Positions 32,324-41,099 of a stretch of DNA of 53,806 bases are shown in pieces (within the stretch, counting starts at the first letter, position 1; each line of letters starts with the position of its first letter). The DNA is from Cellulomonas avistercoris (GTDB lineage: Bacteria; Actinomycetota; Actinomycetes; Actinomycetales; Cellulomonadaceae). The stretch lies in NCBI RefSeq assembly GCF_014836445.1, contig NZ_JACSQV010000015.1:1-53806 (forward strand). The letters run 5' to 3'. The position numbers and the translations under genes are program-made. Under the pieces are notes generated by a model that saw only the letters and a list, made by a program, of their open reading frames with translations, did no database searches and was not told the DNA's origin.

Positions 32324-33403
32324 ATGACCCTCCCCCAGCTCCCCCGGCGCGCACACCGCACGCGGTTCACCGGCCTCGCGGCCGCGGGCGCGGCCCTCGC
32401 GCTCGTCCTGGGCGCCTGCTCGTCCGGTGCCGACGCCGAGACGGGCGAGGACGCCGGCGCGGACGGCGCCGACCACGGCGCCATCACGGTCCAGCTCTCG
32501 TGGATCAAGAACGCCGAGTTCGCGGGCGAGTTCTTCGCCGACAGCAAAGGCTACTTCGCGGACGCGGGCTTCAGCTCCGTGACCCTCAACGCGGGCCCGG
32601 GCGCCACCGAGTCGATCGTGCTGTCCGGCGGCGCCGACTTCGGCCTGTCCAACGCGATCTCGGTCGGGCAGGTCGTGGCCGAGGAGGACGCCCCGCTGAA
32701 GATCGTCGGGACGACGTTCCAGCGCAACCCGTTCACGATCCTGTCGCTCACGGACGGCGGTGACATCGCGACGCCCGAGGACCTCAAGGGCAAGCGCATC
32801 GGCGTGCAGGCGGGCCCCAACGAGGCCCTCTTCGACGCGCTGCTCGCGATCAACGAGATCGACCCGGCCGAGGTCACCAAGGTGCCGGTCGAGTACGACC
32901 CGTCCCCGCTGGTCAACGGCGAGGTCGACGGGTTCCTCGCGTACGTGACCAACGAGTCCATCACCGTGGAGGCCGAGGGCAACGCGGTCACCAACCTGCT
33001 CTTCGCCGACAACGGGCTGCCGTTCGTCGCCGAGTCCGTCGTGACGACGCAGGAGATGATCGAGAACGAGCCGGAGAAGGTCAAGGCGTTCCTCGCCGCG
33101 GAGATCCGCGGGTGGAAGGACGCCGTCGCCGACCCCGAGGAGGGTGCGCGCCTGGCCGTCGAGGAGTACGGGGCGGACCTCGAGCTCGACCTGGCCAAGG
33201 AGATCCAGCAGGCCACGATCCAGATCGACCTCATCGTCACCGACGAGACGGAGAAGAACGGCCTGTTCACCATCTCCGACGACCTCATCGAGCAGAACCT
33301 GCGGACGCTCGCCGCAGCGGGCATCGAGCTCGAGGCCGACGACCTGTTCGACCTGTCCCTGCTGACCGAGCTGCTCGAGGAGCAGCCGGACCTGGCGAAG
33401 TGA
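32324..33403 (+). CDS. NMT1/ThiY-like ABC transporter substrate-binding lipoprotein
   Basis: A 359-residue lipoprotein with a signal peptide ending in the lipobox LGAC (about residue 30), so it should be anchored outside the membrane. The mature part is an NMT1/THI5-type binding protein ([44 protein letters not shown]). The family binds pyrimidine precursors, taurine-like or other small nitrogenous ligands. Operator site 4 and the guanine deaminase neighbour suggest a purine or a purine breakdown product. ATG at 32324 is preceded by GGAG. Confidence 0.9.
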   Translation: MTLPQLPRRAHRTRFTGLAAAGAALALVLGACSSGADAETGEDAGADGADHGAITVQLSWIKNAEFAGEFFADSKGYFADAGFSSVTLNAGPGATESIVLSGGADFGLSNAISVGQVVAEEDAPLKIVGTTFQRNPFTILSLTDGGDIATPEDLKGKRIGVQAGPNEALFDALLAINEIDPAEVTKVPVEYDPSPLVNGEVDGFLAYVTNESITVEAEGNAVTNLLFADNGLPFVAESVVTTQEMIENEPEKVKAFLAAEIRGWKDAVADPEEGARLAVEEYGADLELDLAKEIQQATIQIDLIVTDETEKNGLFTISDDLIEQNLRTLAAAGIELEADDLFDLSLLTELLEEQPDLAK

Positions 33404-33413
33404 CCCACCGCCG

Positions 33414-34235
33414 ATGACGCACGTGCAGCAGGACGCCGGTGCCCGGCGGACCCCCTCGGGTCCGCGGGGCACCGGGGTACGCCTCGACCACCTGGGCAAG
33501 ACGTTCACGACGGGCCGTCGCCACGTCACCGCGCTCGACGACACGACGCTGCACACCGACAAGGGCAGCTTCCTGTCGCTGCTCGGCCCGTCGGGCTGCG
33601 GCAAGTCGACGATCCTGCGCATCCTCGCGGGGCTCGAGGAGCCCACGACGGGCACGGCGCTCGTCGAGGGCCGGACACCGGTCGAGCTGCGCGCCGAGCA
33701 CGCGCTCGGCATCGCCTTCCAGGACTCCGCGCTGCTGCCGTGGCGCAGCGTGGTGGCGAACATCCGGCTGCCGTTCGAGGTCGCCGGGACGCCGGTCGAC
33801 GACACGCTCGTGGCGGACCTCGTGCGGCTCGTCGGGCTCGAGGGGTTCGAGAAGGCGAAGCCCGCGCAGCTCTCGGGCGGCATGCGCCAGCGCGTGTCGA
33901 TCGCGCGGGCGCTCGTCGTGCAGCCGTCGGTCCTGCTGCTCGACGAGCCGTTCGGCGCGCTGGACGACATGACGCGCCAGCGCCTCAACCTCGAGCTGCT
34001 GCGCATCTGGACCGAGAAGCCCGCGACGACCCTCATGGTCACCCACGGCATCTCGGAGGCGATCTTCCTGTCCGACCAGGTCGCGGTCATGAGCCCGCGG
34101 CCGGGGCGCGTCAAGGAGGTCGTCGACGTCGACCTGCCGCGCCCCCGGACGCCGGAGATGATGCGCACGCCCGAGTTCCACGCGCTGCACGACCACGCGT
34201 CGGAGCTGCTCTTCGGCGGCGGGGCGGCCGCGTGA
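33414..34235 (+). CDS. ABC transporter ATP-binding protein (NitT/TauT type)
   Basis: A 273-residue ATPase with Walker [11 protein letters not shown]-loop [13 protein letters not shown], signature [15 protein letters not shown], Walker [14 protein letters not shown] and the H-loop VTHGISEA. Energises the importer encoded around it. ATG at 33414 is ten bases after the binding-protein stop and its stop overlaps the permease start (GTGA). Confidence 0.95.
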   Translation: MTHVQQDAGARRTPSGPRGTGVRLDHLGKTFTTGRRHVTALDDTTLHTDKGSFLSLLGPSGCGKSTILRILAGLEEPTTGTALVEGRTPVELRAEHALGIAFQDSALLPWRSVVANIRLPFEVAGTPVDDTLVADLVRLVGLEGFEKAKPAQLSGGMRQRVSIARALVVQPSVLLLDEPFGALDDMTRQRLNLELLRIWTEKPATTLMVTHGISEAIFLSDQVAVMSPRPGRVKEVVDVDLPRPRTPEMMRTPEFHALHDHASELLFGGGAAA

Positions 34236-35101
34236 GCGTCGTGGCGGGCGAGGTGGGGACGCCCGGCACGACGTCAGCCCCGGCGCGGCGGGGCGGACGG
34301 GGCGTGCGTGCCACGGCCCGCCGCTGGGCGCCCGGCGCGGTCGGCGTCCTCGGCGTCGTCGCCGTGTGGTGGCTCGCGGCCGTCACCGTGCTGGCCGGCA
34401 CGACGACGCCCACGCCGCTGGGGGTGCTGCGCGGGTTCGCCGACGACGGGCTCGGGTTCTACGTCGCGCACCTGTCCGTCACCCTCGAGGAGGCGGTCCG
34501 CGGCTTCGTCGTCGGCAACGGGCTGGCCCTGCTGCTGGCGTCGCTCGTGCTGCTCGTGCCCGCGCTCGAGCGGCTCATCATGCAGGTCGCCGTCATCAGC
34601 TACTGCCTGCCGCTGGTGGCGATCACGCCGATCCTCTACATCGTCATCGGCCCGCCGCCGTCCGGGGAGCCGTCGGGCACGGCCGTCGTCCTCGCGGCGC
34701 TGTCGGTGTTCTTCACGACCGTCGTCGGTGCGGTCCTGGGCTTCCGGTCCGCCGACCCCGCGAGCCTCGACGTCGTCACGGTCTTCGGCGGCGGCCGCTG
34801 GCAGCAGCTCGTGCGGGTGCGGCTCGTCGCGGCGCTGCCGGGCATCATCGGCGCGCTGCAGGTCGCCGCGCCCGCGGCGCTGCTCGGTGCGATCCTCGGC
34901 GAGTACATCGGGGGCGTCGACCGCGGCGTGGGGCCCGCGCTCGTCAACGCGGGGCAGTCGCTGAACGCCGAGCGGGCGTGGGGCATCGCGCTGGTGTGCG
35001 CGCTGGTCGCGGGCGCCGGCTACGCGCTGTTCGCGGTGCTCGCGCGGGTCGTCACGCCGTGGTCGGCGGGCGGCAGCGGGGCCGACGGGGGTGCGGCGTG
35101 A
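34232..35101 (+). CDS. ABC transporter permease (SsuC/TauC type), first
   Basis: A 289-residue BPD_transp_1 permease with about six membrane segments and the coupling-helix EAA-like region ([25 protein letters not shown]). GTG at 34232 overlaps the ATPase stop. It pairs with the next permease as a heterodimer; NitT/TauT systems often use a homodimer, so two different permeases is a small distinguishing point, as in ThiX-like purine/pyrimidine importers. Confidence 0.92.
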   Translation: MSVVAGEVGTPGTTSAPARRGGRGVRATARRWAPGAVGVLGVVAVWWLAAVTVLAGTTTPTPLGVLRGFADDGLGFYVAHLSVTLEEAVRGFVVGNGLALLLASLVLLVPALERLIMQVAVISYCLPLVAITPILYIVIGPPPSGEPSGTAVVLAALSVFFTTVVGAVLGFRSADPASLDVVTVFGGGRWQQLVRVRLVAALPGIIGALQVAAPAALLGAILGEYIGGVDRGVGPALVNAGQSLNAERAWGIALVCALVAGAGYALFAVLARVVTPWSAGGSGADGGAA

Positions 35102-35979
35102 GCGCGCCCGGTGCGCCCGGCGCCCTCACCGTCGCACCGGCGCCGGGGGGCGTACCGGTCGACGACGGCCCACGAGGCCGCTCGCACCCCGCGTGGCGGC
35201 GGGTCGGGCGGGTGCTGCTCGACGCGGCCGCGACCACCGTCGTCGTGCTGGTGGCGTGGACGGGTCTGCTCGCGGCGTTCGACGTCTCCCCGTACGTGGG
35301 CAAGGGGCCGGCGCAGGTGTGGGAGCACCTCGTGACCGACGCCGACGCAGGGAGCAACCGCACCGAGGTGCTCGGCCTGCTGGGCGAGACGCTGACCGAC
35401 GCGTCGATCGGCTTCGTCGTCGGCATGGCGGCGGCCCTCGTCCTCGCGGCAGCGATCGTGCTGTCGCGCACTGCGGAAGCCGCGATCATGCCGGTCGCGA
35501 TGCTGCTACGGTCCGTGCCGCTCATCGCGCTCGCGCCGATCATCGTGCTCCTCGTGGGGCGCGGCGTGGCGTCGGTCGCGGTGATGAGCGGGATCGTCGT
35601 GCTCTTCCCCGCCCTGGTGACCATCGTGCTGGGGCTGCGCTCGGCGTCGCCGCAGATGCGCGACCTGGTGACGGTCCTGGGCGGTGGGCCACGCACCGTG
35701 CTGCGCCTGGTCCAGCTGCCCGCGGCGCTGCCGGCGGTGTTCGCCGCCATCAGGATCTCCGTGCCCGGGGCGATCACGGGCGCCCTCATCGCCGAGTGGC
35801 TCGCGACGGGCGGGGGCATCGGGTACGGCGTCGTGTCCGCCGTCGGCCGCGCGCAGAACACCAAGGTGTGGGCGCTGGTCGTGGTGGTCACGCTCGCCTC
35901 GCTCGTCCTCTACACGCTCGCGCAGCTGGTCGAGCAGTGGGTGCTGGCGCGGTTCGGCCCGGCGGCGGGGCGTGCCTGA
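35098..35979 (+). CDS. ABC transporter permease (SsuC/TauC type), second
   Basis: A 293-residue permease with six membrane segments and a coupling region LVTVLGGGPRTVLRLVQLPAALPAV. The first 40 residues are a Pro/Gly-rich cytoplasmic tail. GTG at 35098 overlaps the preceding stop (GTGA), and the next gene begins inside its 3' end. Confidence 0.92.
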   Translation: MSAPGAPGALTVAPAPGGVPVDDGPRGRSHPAWRRVGRVLLDAAATTVVVLVAWTGLLAAFDVSPYVGKGPAQVWEHLVTDADAGSNRTEVLGLLGETLTDASIGFVVGMAAALVLAAAIVLSRTAEAAIMPVAMLLRSVPLIALAPIIVLLVGRGVASVAVMSGIVVLFPALVTIVLGLRSASPQMRDLVTVLGGGPRTVLRLVQLPAALPAVFAAIRISVPGAITGALIAEWLATGGGIGYGVVSAVGRAQNTKVWALVVVVTLASLVLYTLAQLVEQWVLARFGPAAGRA

Positions 35980-36529
35980 GCCGTTGCTGGGCCTCGTCCT
36001 GGCCGCCGGCGCCGGGACGCGCATGGGACGCCCCAAGGCGCTGTGCACGACACCCGACGGCGTGCCGTGGCTGCGGCTCGCGCACGACGCGCTCCTCGGC
36101 GGCGGGTGCGCCCGCGTCCGCGTCGTCCTGGGCGCCGCTGCGGACGACGCACGCGCGCTCGTCCCGCCGGGCACCGAGGTGGTGGTCGCGGCCGGCTGGG
36201 CGGGCGGCATGGGCGCGTCCCTGGCCGCGGGCCTCGCCGGGCCCCCCGGGGAGGTGGCCGTCGTGATCACCCTGGTCGACCTGCCCGACCTCGACGCGCG
36301 TGCGGTGTCCCGCGTGACCGCCGCACCCGTCGGGCCGCACGACCTGCGACGCGCGGTCTTCGGCGGATCGCCGGGGCACCCCGTGCTCGTCGGCCGCGAC
36401 CACTGGGCCCCGCTGGGCACCCACCTGCACGGCGACGCCGGCGCCCGCGGCTACCTGCTCGCCCACCCGCCCGTCGAGGTCGACTGCACCGACCTGCCCG
36501 GCGGCCGCGACCGCGACACCCCGGGCTGA
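35972..36529 (+). CDS. MocA/MobA-like nucleotidyltransferase
   Basis: A 185-residue NTP transferase with the LVLAAGAGTRMGRPKAL nucleotide loop and GGMGASLAAGL typical of MocA (CTP:molybdopterin cytidylyltransferase), and DLPDLDA metal-binding Asp residues. It would convert the molybdenum cofactor to its cytosine dinucleotide form; with XdhC nearby it points to an MCD-type xanthine dehydrogenase, though members acting on other substrates exist. GTG at 35972 overlaps the permease by eight bases, placing a cofactor gene in the importer operon under operator site 4. Confidence 0.85.
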   Translation: MPEPLLGLVLAAGAGTRMGRPKALCTTPDGVPWLRLAHDALLGGGCARVRVVLGAAADDARALVPPGTEVVVAAGWAGGMGASLAAGLAGPPGEVAVVITLVDLPDLDARAVSRVTAAPVGPHDLRRAVFGGSPGHPVLVGRDHWAPLGTHLHGDAGARGYLLAHPPVEVDCTDLPGGRDRDTPG

Positions 36530-36614
36530 CCGGGACGACCGCGCGCGTGTCCGACCGCGCCGCTACGCTCGCGCGGTCAGGTCCTCGTCCCCGCCCCCGG
36601 ACCAGCGGAGCGTC

Positions 36615-37463
36615 ATGGTCGACCAGCACCCCGCCGACGCGGCACACCGCGCGCACCCCCGTGCGCACCCCCGTGCGCCGCGCCCGCGCGTGGCCGCGTT
36701 CTTCGACCTCGACAAGACGATCATCGCGACGTCGTCGGCCACCGCCTTCTCCCGCGGCTTCCTCGCCGAGGGGCTGCTGACCCGGCGGTCCGTCGTGGCG
36801 TCTGCGTACGCGCAGCTCGCGTACCTGCTCGGCGGCGCGGGCGAGACGTCGACCGAGCGCCTGCGCGCAGCCCTCTCGCGGTCCGTCGTGGGGTGGGACG
36901 TCGAGCAGGTGTCCACCATCGTGCGAGCGACGCTGCACGACTCGATCGACCCGACCGTCTACGCCGAGGCCGTCGAGCTCATCGCCGCCCACCACGCCGC
37001 AGGCCACGACGTCGTCGTGGTCTCGGCGTCGGGCACCGAGGTCGTCGAGCCGATCGCGGAGATGCTCGGCGCCGACGCGGTGATCGCGACCCGGATGGCG
37101 GTGGCCGACGGCCGCTACACGGGCGCCATCGACTTCTACGCGTACGGCGAGAACAAGGCCGTCGCCATCCGCGAGCTCGCGGAGGCCCGCGGGTACGACC
37201 TCGCCGCCAGCTCCGCGTACTCCGACTCCGTCACCGATGCGCCGATGCTGGCCGCCGTGGGCCACGGGCACGTCGTCAACCCCGACCGGGCGCTGCGCCG
37301 GCTCGCGGCCGACCACGGCTGGGACGTCCTGACCTTCCGGCGTCCCGTGCCGCTGCGCCGGCTCGACAGGCAGGTGCGGGTGACGACCGGTGCCGTCCTG
37401 GCGGGCGTCGCGCTCGTCGTGGTCGCGCTGGTGTGGTGGCGGCGCCGACGACGGTCCGGCTGA
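36615..37463 (+). CDS. HAD-IB family phosphatase (SerB-like) with C-terminal membrane anchor
   Basis: A 282-residue HAD enzyme with motif I FFDLDKTIIATSS (nucleophile Asp in DLDKT), VVVVSASGTE for motif II, the lysine segment GENKAVAI and motif III SAYSDSVTDAPML. Related proteins are annotated phosphoserine phosphatase-like or lysophospholipid phosphatases. It ends in a single hydrophobic segment followed by WWRRRRRSG, a likely cytosol-facing membrane anchor. An HPRAHPRA repeat lies near the N-terminus. ATG at 36615 follows GCGGAG. The mycobacterial counterpart Rv3661 is next to ssd. Confidence 0.9.
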   Translation: MVDQHPADAAHRAHPRAHPRAPRPRVAAFFDLDKTIIATSSATAFSRGFLAEGLLTRRSVVASAYAQLAYLLGGAGETSTERLRAALSRSVVGWDVEQVSTIVRATLHDSIDPTVYAEAVELIAAHHAAGHDVVVVSASGTEVVEPIAEMLGADAVIATRMAVADGRYTGAIDFYAYGENKAVAIRELAEARGYDLAASSAYSDSVTDAPMLAAVGHGHVVNPDRALRRLAADHGWDVLTFRRPVPLRRLDRQVRVTTGAVLAGVALVVVALVWWRRRRRSG

Positions 37464-37855
37464 CGGTACGCAGATCTCGCCATGCGACCCTCGATACCGC
37501 ACTGACCTGCGACGACGCTGACGACCGTTGCCCGTCCGGACGAGCGGGTGTAGGACAGGACCACAACCGAACGACCGAGGGAGCACCCACGGGCAGGAGT
37601 AGCCCACCTATGGGCAGGTCGACCGGGCTGGTCCCGGAGCGAACCGCGATGACGCACGCTTGATCACTCCCCCGGTCGTCGGTACGGCGACGGCGTCCCG
37701 CGCGGGGCGCCGTCGTTCGTGTCCGGACCGGGATGACGGACGGGCCTGCGCCCTCCACGCAGACCCGTCCCCACCGCGACCGGGCGCCGCGTGCACCCAC
37801 TCCCCGCCTGACGCCGCACCGGGCGGCGAGCGACCGGCCTCAGTACGGTGACGAG
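37464..37855. other. 392-base gap between the HAD and LuxR genes
   Basis: No gene is supported. Visible elements are: two GGGCAGG direct repeats at 37591 and 37612, 21 bp apart (two helical turns); the hairpin listed at 37688-37715; and the leaderless-type TACGGT box before the LuxR gene. The rest shows no structure I can name. Confidence 0.5.
37688..37715 (+). terminator. GC-rich hairpin ahead of the LuxR gene
   Basis: A 12-bp stem (CGACGGCGTCCC with GGGGCGCCGTCG, one G-T pair) with a GCGC loop followed by TTCGT. It lies 224 bases after the HAD stop and could end that transcript. Confidence 0.5.
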
Positions 37856-37858
37856 ATG
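37844..37858 (+). promoter_or_regulatory. Leaderless-type -10 box of the LuxR gene
   Basis: TACGGT at 37844-37849 is followed by six bases and then ATG 37856, without a ribosome binding site, the layout of an actinobacterial leaderless promoter. Confidence 0.45.
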
Positions 37859-40600
37859 GACGTGCCGACGCCGGGGGCGCGATTCGGTGAGTCCGTGCTC
37901 GCCGCGGTCGCCGACGGGACCTGCGTGACGCTGGTCGGGCTGCCGGGCTCCGGACGCAGCTCGCTGCTCCAGCGCGTGGCTGCCGCGGCCGACGACGACG
38001 GCCGTGCCGTGGTGCGCGTGCCCGGCCTGACGCGCGCCGCCGCCCCGCTGGAGTCGCTGGTGCTCGCGGGCCTCGTGACCGGTCCCACCGGACGGGTCGG
38101 CGCGCTCGCGCACGCGGTCGCCGAGACAGGCCGTGCCCTCGGTGGTGGCCGCAGCGTGCTGCTGCTGGACGACGCGGACGCGCTCGACGACGCGTCGGTC
38201 GCGGTGCTGGCCGCCACCGTGCGGCAGCACGGCGTCACGGTGGTCGCCACGGCACGGCCGCCGGGCGGGCCGACGTGGCTCGCGGACGCGCTGCCGCCGG
38301 GCCGCGACGCCACGACGCTGCACGTGCCCCTGCTCGCGTTCGAGGAGATCCACGCACTGACGGCCGACGTGGCGGGCGGGGACGTCGACGCCGACGTGGC
38401 CGGGCGGGTCTACGCCCTGTCCGGCGGGCTGCCGGGCGTCGCCCGCACGCTCGTCGTGGAGGCGCTGCGCGCGGGCCGGCTCGTCGCCCGGGCCGGTCGG
38501 TGGACGGCGCCGCACGACCTGTGGACACCGGCCGTGTCGGTCGTGGTCGACCGGCTCGTCGCTCCGCTGGGGCCCGACGAGCGGGAGTCGATGCAGCTGC
38601 TGGCCGCGCTCGGTCCTGCCGAGGTCGCCACCGTGCGCCGTCTGCTGCCGTGGTCCGCGGTCGTCGCGCTCGAGGACCACGGCCTGCTCCGGTTCCTGGA
38701 GCTCGGTGACGAGCTCCAGGCAGCGCTGTTCCCGCCGCTGCTGACCGAGCACCTGCGGCACACCGGCCACGGCGCGCGCGGGCTGCGCGCGTCCGACACC
38801 ATCGCCCGGACGCTCGGCGGGGACGAGGACCACCGGCCGCTCGGTGCGGGGACCGGGGCGTGGTCCGACCCGAGCGGGGCGTCGTCGCCCGAGTCCGCGG
38901 CGGTGCTGGGCCGCGTGCTGCGGCAGCACGCCGCGACCCGCGTCATGGTGTGTCGCGCCGCGTGGGAGCGCCGGCCGAGCGGCCTGCACACGGTCAACTA
39001 CCTCGACGCCCTGCTGACCGCGGGCGCGTCGGCCGAGACGATCGAGCAGGTGCTCACGGCCTCGCGGGCCACCACGCCGGGACCGCCGCACCGTCGCCCG
39101 GTGCTCGTGGACGCGTGGGAGGCGACGTACCGCGCCCTGGTGCTGGGCCGCGTGCACGAGGCGCTGGGGACCCTCGACGCCACGGCCGCCGGGCCCCGGG
39201 ACCTGCGGGCCACGCTCGCCGGGGCGGTGGCGGAGCACCTGCGGCTGGTCGCCGGCGACGACGCCCCGCGGCGAGGCGCGGCCGTCCCGGCCGCACCCGC
39301 CGAGCCCGCACCCGCCGAGCCCGCAGCCGCACCGTCCGTCCCCGTCGCGCCCGTCCCGCTCGAGGAGGACACCCTCGACGGGGACCCGCTCGACGAGCAC
39401 CTGCTCGACGACCCGCTCGACCGCGGCCTCGCCGCGCACGCCGCCGCCGGCGACCCGCACCTGCCCTTCCGGCACGTCGAGCTGGCACGGCGCGTGGACA
39501 CGGTGGTGGGCGTGGTCCGCGCCGAGACGCTGCTCGCCCGCGGGCGGGTCGACGACGCACGCGAGGTCCTCTCGGACGGCGGCCCCGCAGCCACGTACCC
39601 GAACACCGACCAGATGTCGCTGCTGTCCCTCGCCCTGCTGAGCGCCGGTGAGCTGCAGACCGCGACGGACCGCTCCTCCCGGCTGCTCGAGCAGGCCCGC
39701 GGGACGTTCCGTGCCGTCGAGATCGAGCCCCACGGGTACGTCGTCGCGCTCGGCCTGTACCTCCAGGGCCGGCTGGCGACCCTGCGCGCCCACCTGACCC
39801 GTGTCTTCGCCACCGGGTCGCCGGCCCCGCTGCGGCCCTGCACCCACGCGGGTCTGCTCACGACGGCGGCGCTGCTCTCGCTCCTGCAGGGCAACGTGCC
39901 GAGCGCGCGGTCCATGGTCGCGCAGCTGTCCTCCTCGCCGTTGCGCGCGGCGTTCTCGCCGCTCGCGCGGCCGGCGCCGGTCGCCGCGGTACTCGCGGTG
40001 ACCACCGGGGCGGACCCCCGCGCGGCGGCCGCCGCGGCGTGGGACGAGGTCGCGGCCCTCGTCGCGCGGGGCGACGTGCTGGCCGCCGTGCTCGACGCGT
40101 CGGAGCTCGCGACGGTGTGGTGCGACCCGGACCGTGCGCGCCTCGTCGCGGACGCGGGCCGGGAGGCGCAGGGGACGCTGCTGCCCGCCCTCGGCCGGTA
40201 CGTGCGCGCCGCCGCCGGGGAGCCCGGGGCGCTGCTGGCGTCCGCCGACGAGCTGCGCGCCCAGGGGCTGGTGCTGCATGCCACGCGCGCGCACGCCGCA
40301 GCCGTCCGGGCGCTGCGCACGGGCGGCGACGCCGTGGGCGCGACCCGCGAGGCGTCGCGGCTGCGGGAGCTGGTGGCCGCGGCCGGCGACGACCTGGACC
40401 TGGTGACCGGCGCCGCGGGTGCCGGCGAGCTCCTGACGGCCCGCGAGCTGGAGATCGCCCGCCTCGTGGCCCAGGGGGCGACCAACCGCCAGATCGCCGA
40501 GCGCCTGCTCGTGAGCGACCGGACGGTCGACAACCACGTCTACCGGATCTTCCGCAAGCTCGGCGTCACGTCCCGGGACCGCGTCGCGACGCTGATCTAG
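37856..40600 (+). CDS. Large LuxR-family regulator with N-terminal ATPase-like domain
   Basis: A 914-residue regulator. The N-terminal P-loop domain reads VGLPGSGRSSLLQ (residues 27-39), where the Walker A lysine is Arg34, and has a Walker B-type LLLDDADALDD near residue 105. A helical middle region follows, interrupted by an Ala/Pro and Asp/Leu-rich stretch around 475-525, and a C-terminal LuxR helix-turn-helix ends the protein (LTARELEIARLVAQGATNRQ..RTVDNHVYRIFRKL). This is LAL/MalT-like in plan but with a probably weakened nucleotide site. Signal and targets are unknown. ATG at 37856 is set by the -10 box. Confidence 0.88.
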   Translation: MDVPTPGARFGESVLAAVADGTCVTLVGLPGSGRSSLLQRVAAAADDDGRAVVRVPGLTRAAAPLESLVLAGLVTGPTGRVGALAHAVAETGRALGGGRSVLLLDDADALDDASVAVLAATVRQHGVTVVATARPPGGPTWLADALPPGRDATTLHVPLLAFEEIHALTADVAGGDVDADVAGRVYALSGGLPGVARTLVVEALRAGRLVARAGRWTAPHDLWTPAVSVVVDRLVAPLGPDERESMQLLAALGPAEVATVRRLLPWSAVVALEDHGLLRFLELGDELQAALFPPLLTEHLRHTGHGARGLRASDTIARTLGGDEDHRPLGAGTGAWSDPSGASSPESAAVLGRVLRQHAATRVMVCRAAWERRPSGLHTVNYLDALLTAGASAETIEQVLTASRATTPGPPHRRPVLVDAWEATYRALVLGRVHEALGTLDATAAGPRDLRATLAGAVAEHLRLVAGDDAPRRGAAVPAAPAEPAPAEPAAAPSVPVAPVPLEEDTLDGDPLDEHLLDDPLDRGLAAHAAAGDPHLPFRHVELARRVDTVVGVVRAETLLARGRVDDAREVLSDGGPAATYPNTDQMSLLSLALLSAGELQTATDRSSRLLEQARGTFRAVEIEPHGYVVALGLYLQGRLATLRAHLTRVFATGSPAPLRPCTHAGLLTTAALLSLLQGNVPSARSMVAQLSSSPLRAAFSPLARPAPVAAVLAVTTGADPRAAAAAAWDEVAALVARGDVLAAVLDASELATVWCDPDRARLVADAGREAQGTLLPALGRYVRAAAGEPGALLASADELRAQGLVLHATRAHAAAVRALRTGGDAVGATREASRLRELVAAAGDDLDLVTGAAGAGELLTARELEIARLVAQGATNRQIAERLLVSDRTVDNHVYRIFRKLGVTSRDRVATLI

Positions 40601-40708
40601 GACCCGTGTCCCAGTGGTGCGCGGGGCCCTGGTGAGCGCGTGCCACCATGCCGCCGTCGAGGGGGTCGGTGCCTCGCGCCCGGAACGCGATCCCCCTAGG
40701 TCCGACGC

Positions 40709-41047
40709 ATGACGTCGCCCGTGCCGCACGCTCCTGCCGCCCGTCCACGTCGCCGCGTCACCCGGCGCGTCGTCGCCCTGCGCGTGAGCGGGCTGTTGTG
40801 GGCCGTGTGCTCGGTCGCGACCGTCGGTCTGGCCTTCGCGTCGCTGCGGGCCGAGGACCTGAACGACTACCGCTCCGGCTACACCGGTCCGAGCGAGGAC
40901 GACTTCGACATCGCAGCCGCGTTCACGTTCCTGCTCGGGCTGCTGGCGCTCCTGACCGGGATCGCGCTGCTCGTCGACGGCGCGGTGCGCCGCCGGATCG
41001 GCCAGCCGGCGGACGGTCGGCCAGGACCCGTCCCGCCCGTCTCCTGA
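40709..41047 (+). CDS. Small membrane protein of unknown function
   Basis: A 112-residue protein with a basic N-terminal tail, two hydrophobic segments (about residues 25-45 and 70-92) joined by a charged, Asp/Tyr-rich loop (EDLNDYRSGYTGPSEDDFD), and a Pro-rich tail. I do not recognise a family. ATG at 40709 has no ribosome binding site; TAGGTC six bases before it is a weak -10 match. It stands alone, with the convergent Fic-like gene after it. Confidence 0.65.
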   Translation: MTSPVPHAPAARPRRRVTRRVVALRVSGLLWAVCSVATVGLAFASLRAEDLNDYRSGYTGPSEDDFDIAAAFTFLLGLLALLTGIALLVDGAVRRRIGQPADGRPGPVPPVS

Positions 41048-41099
41048 CACGACCCGCGGCACCGGACCTCGGCTCCGCGCACCAGGGGCGAGGCGGTCG

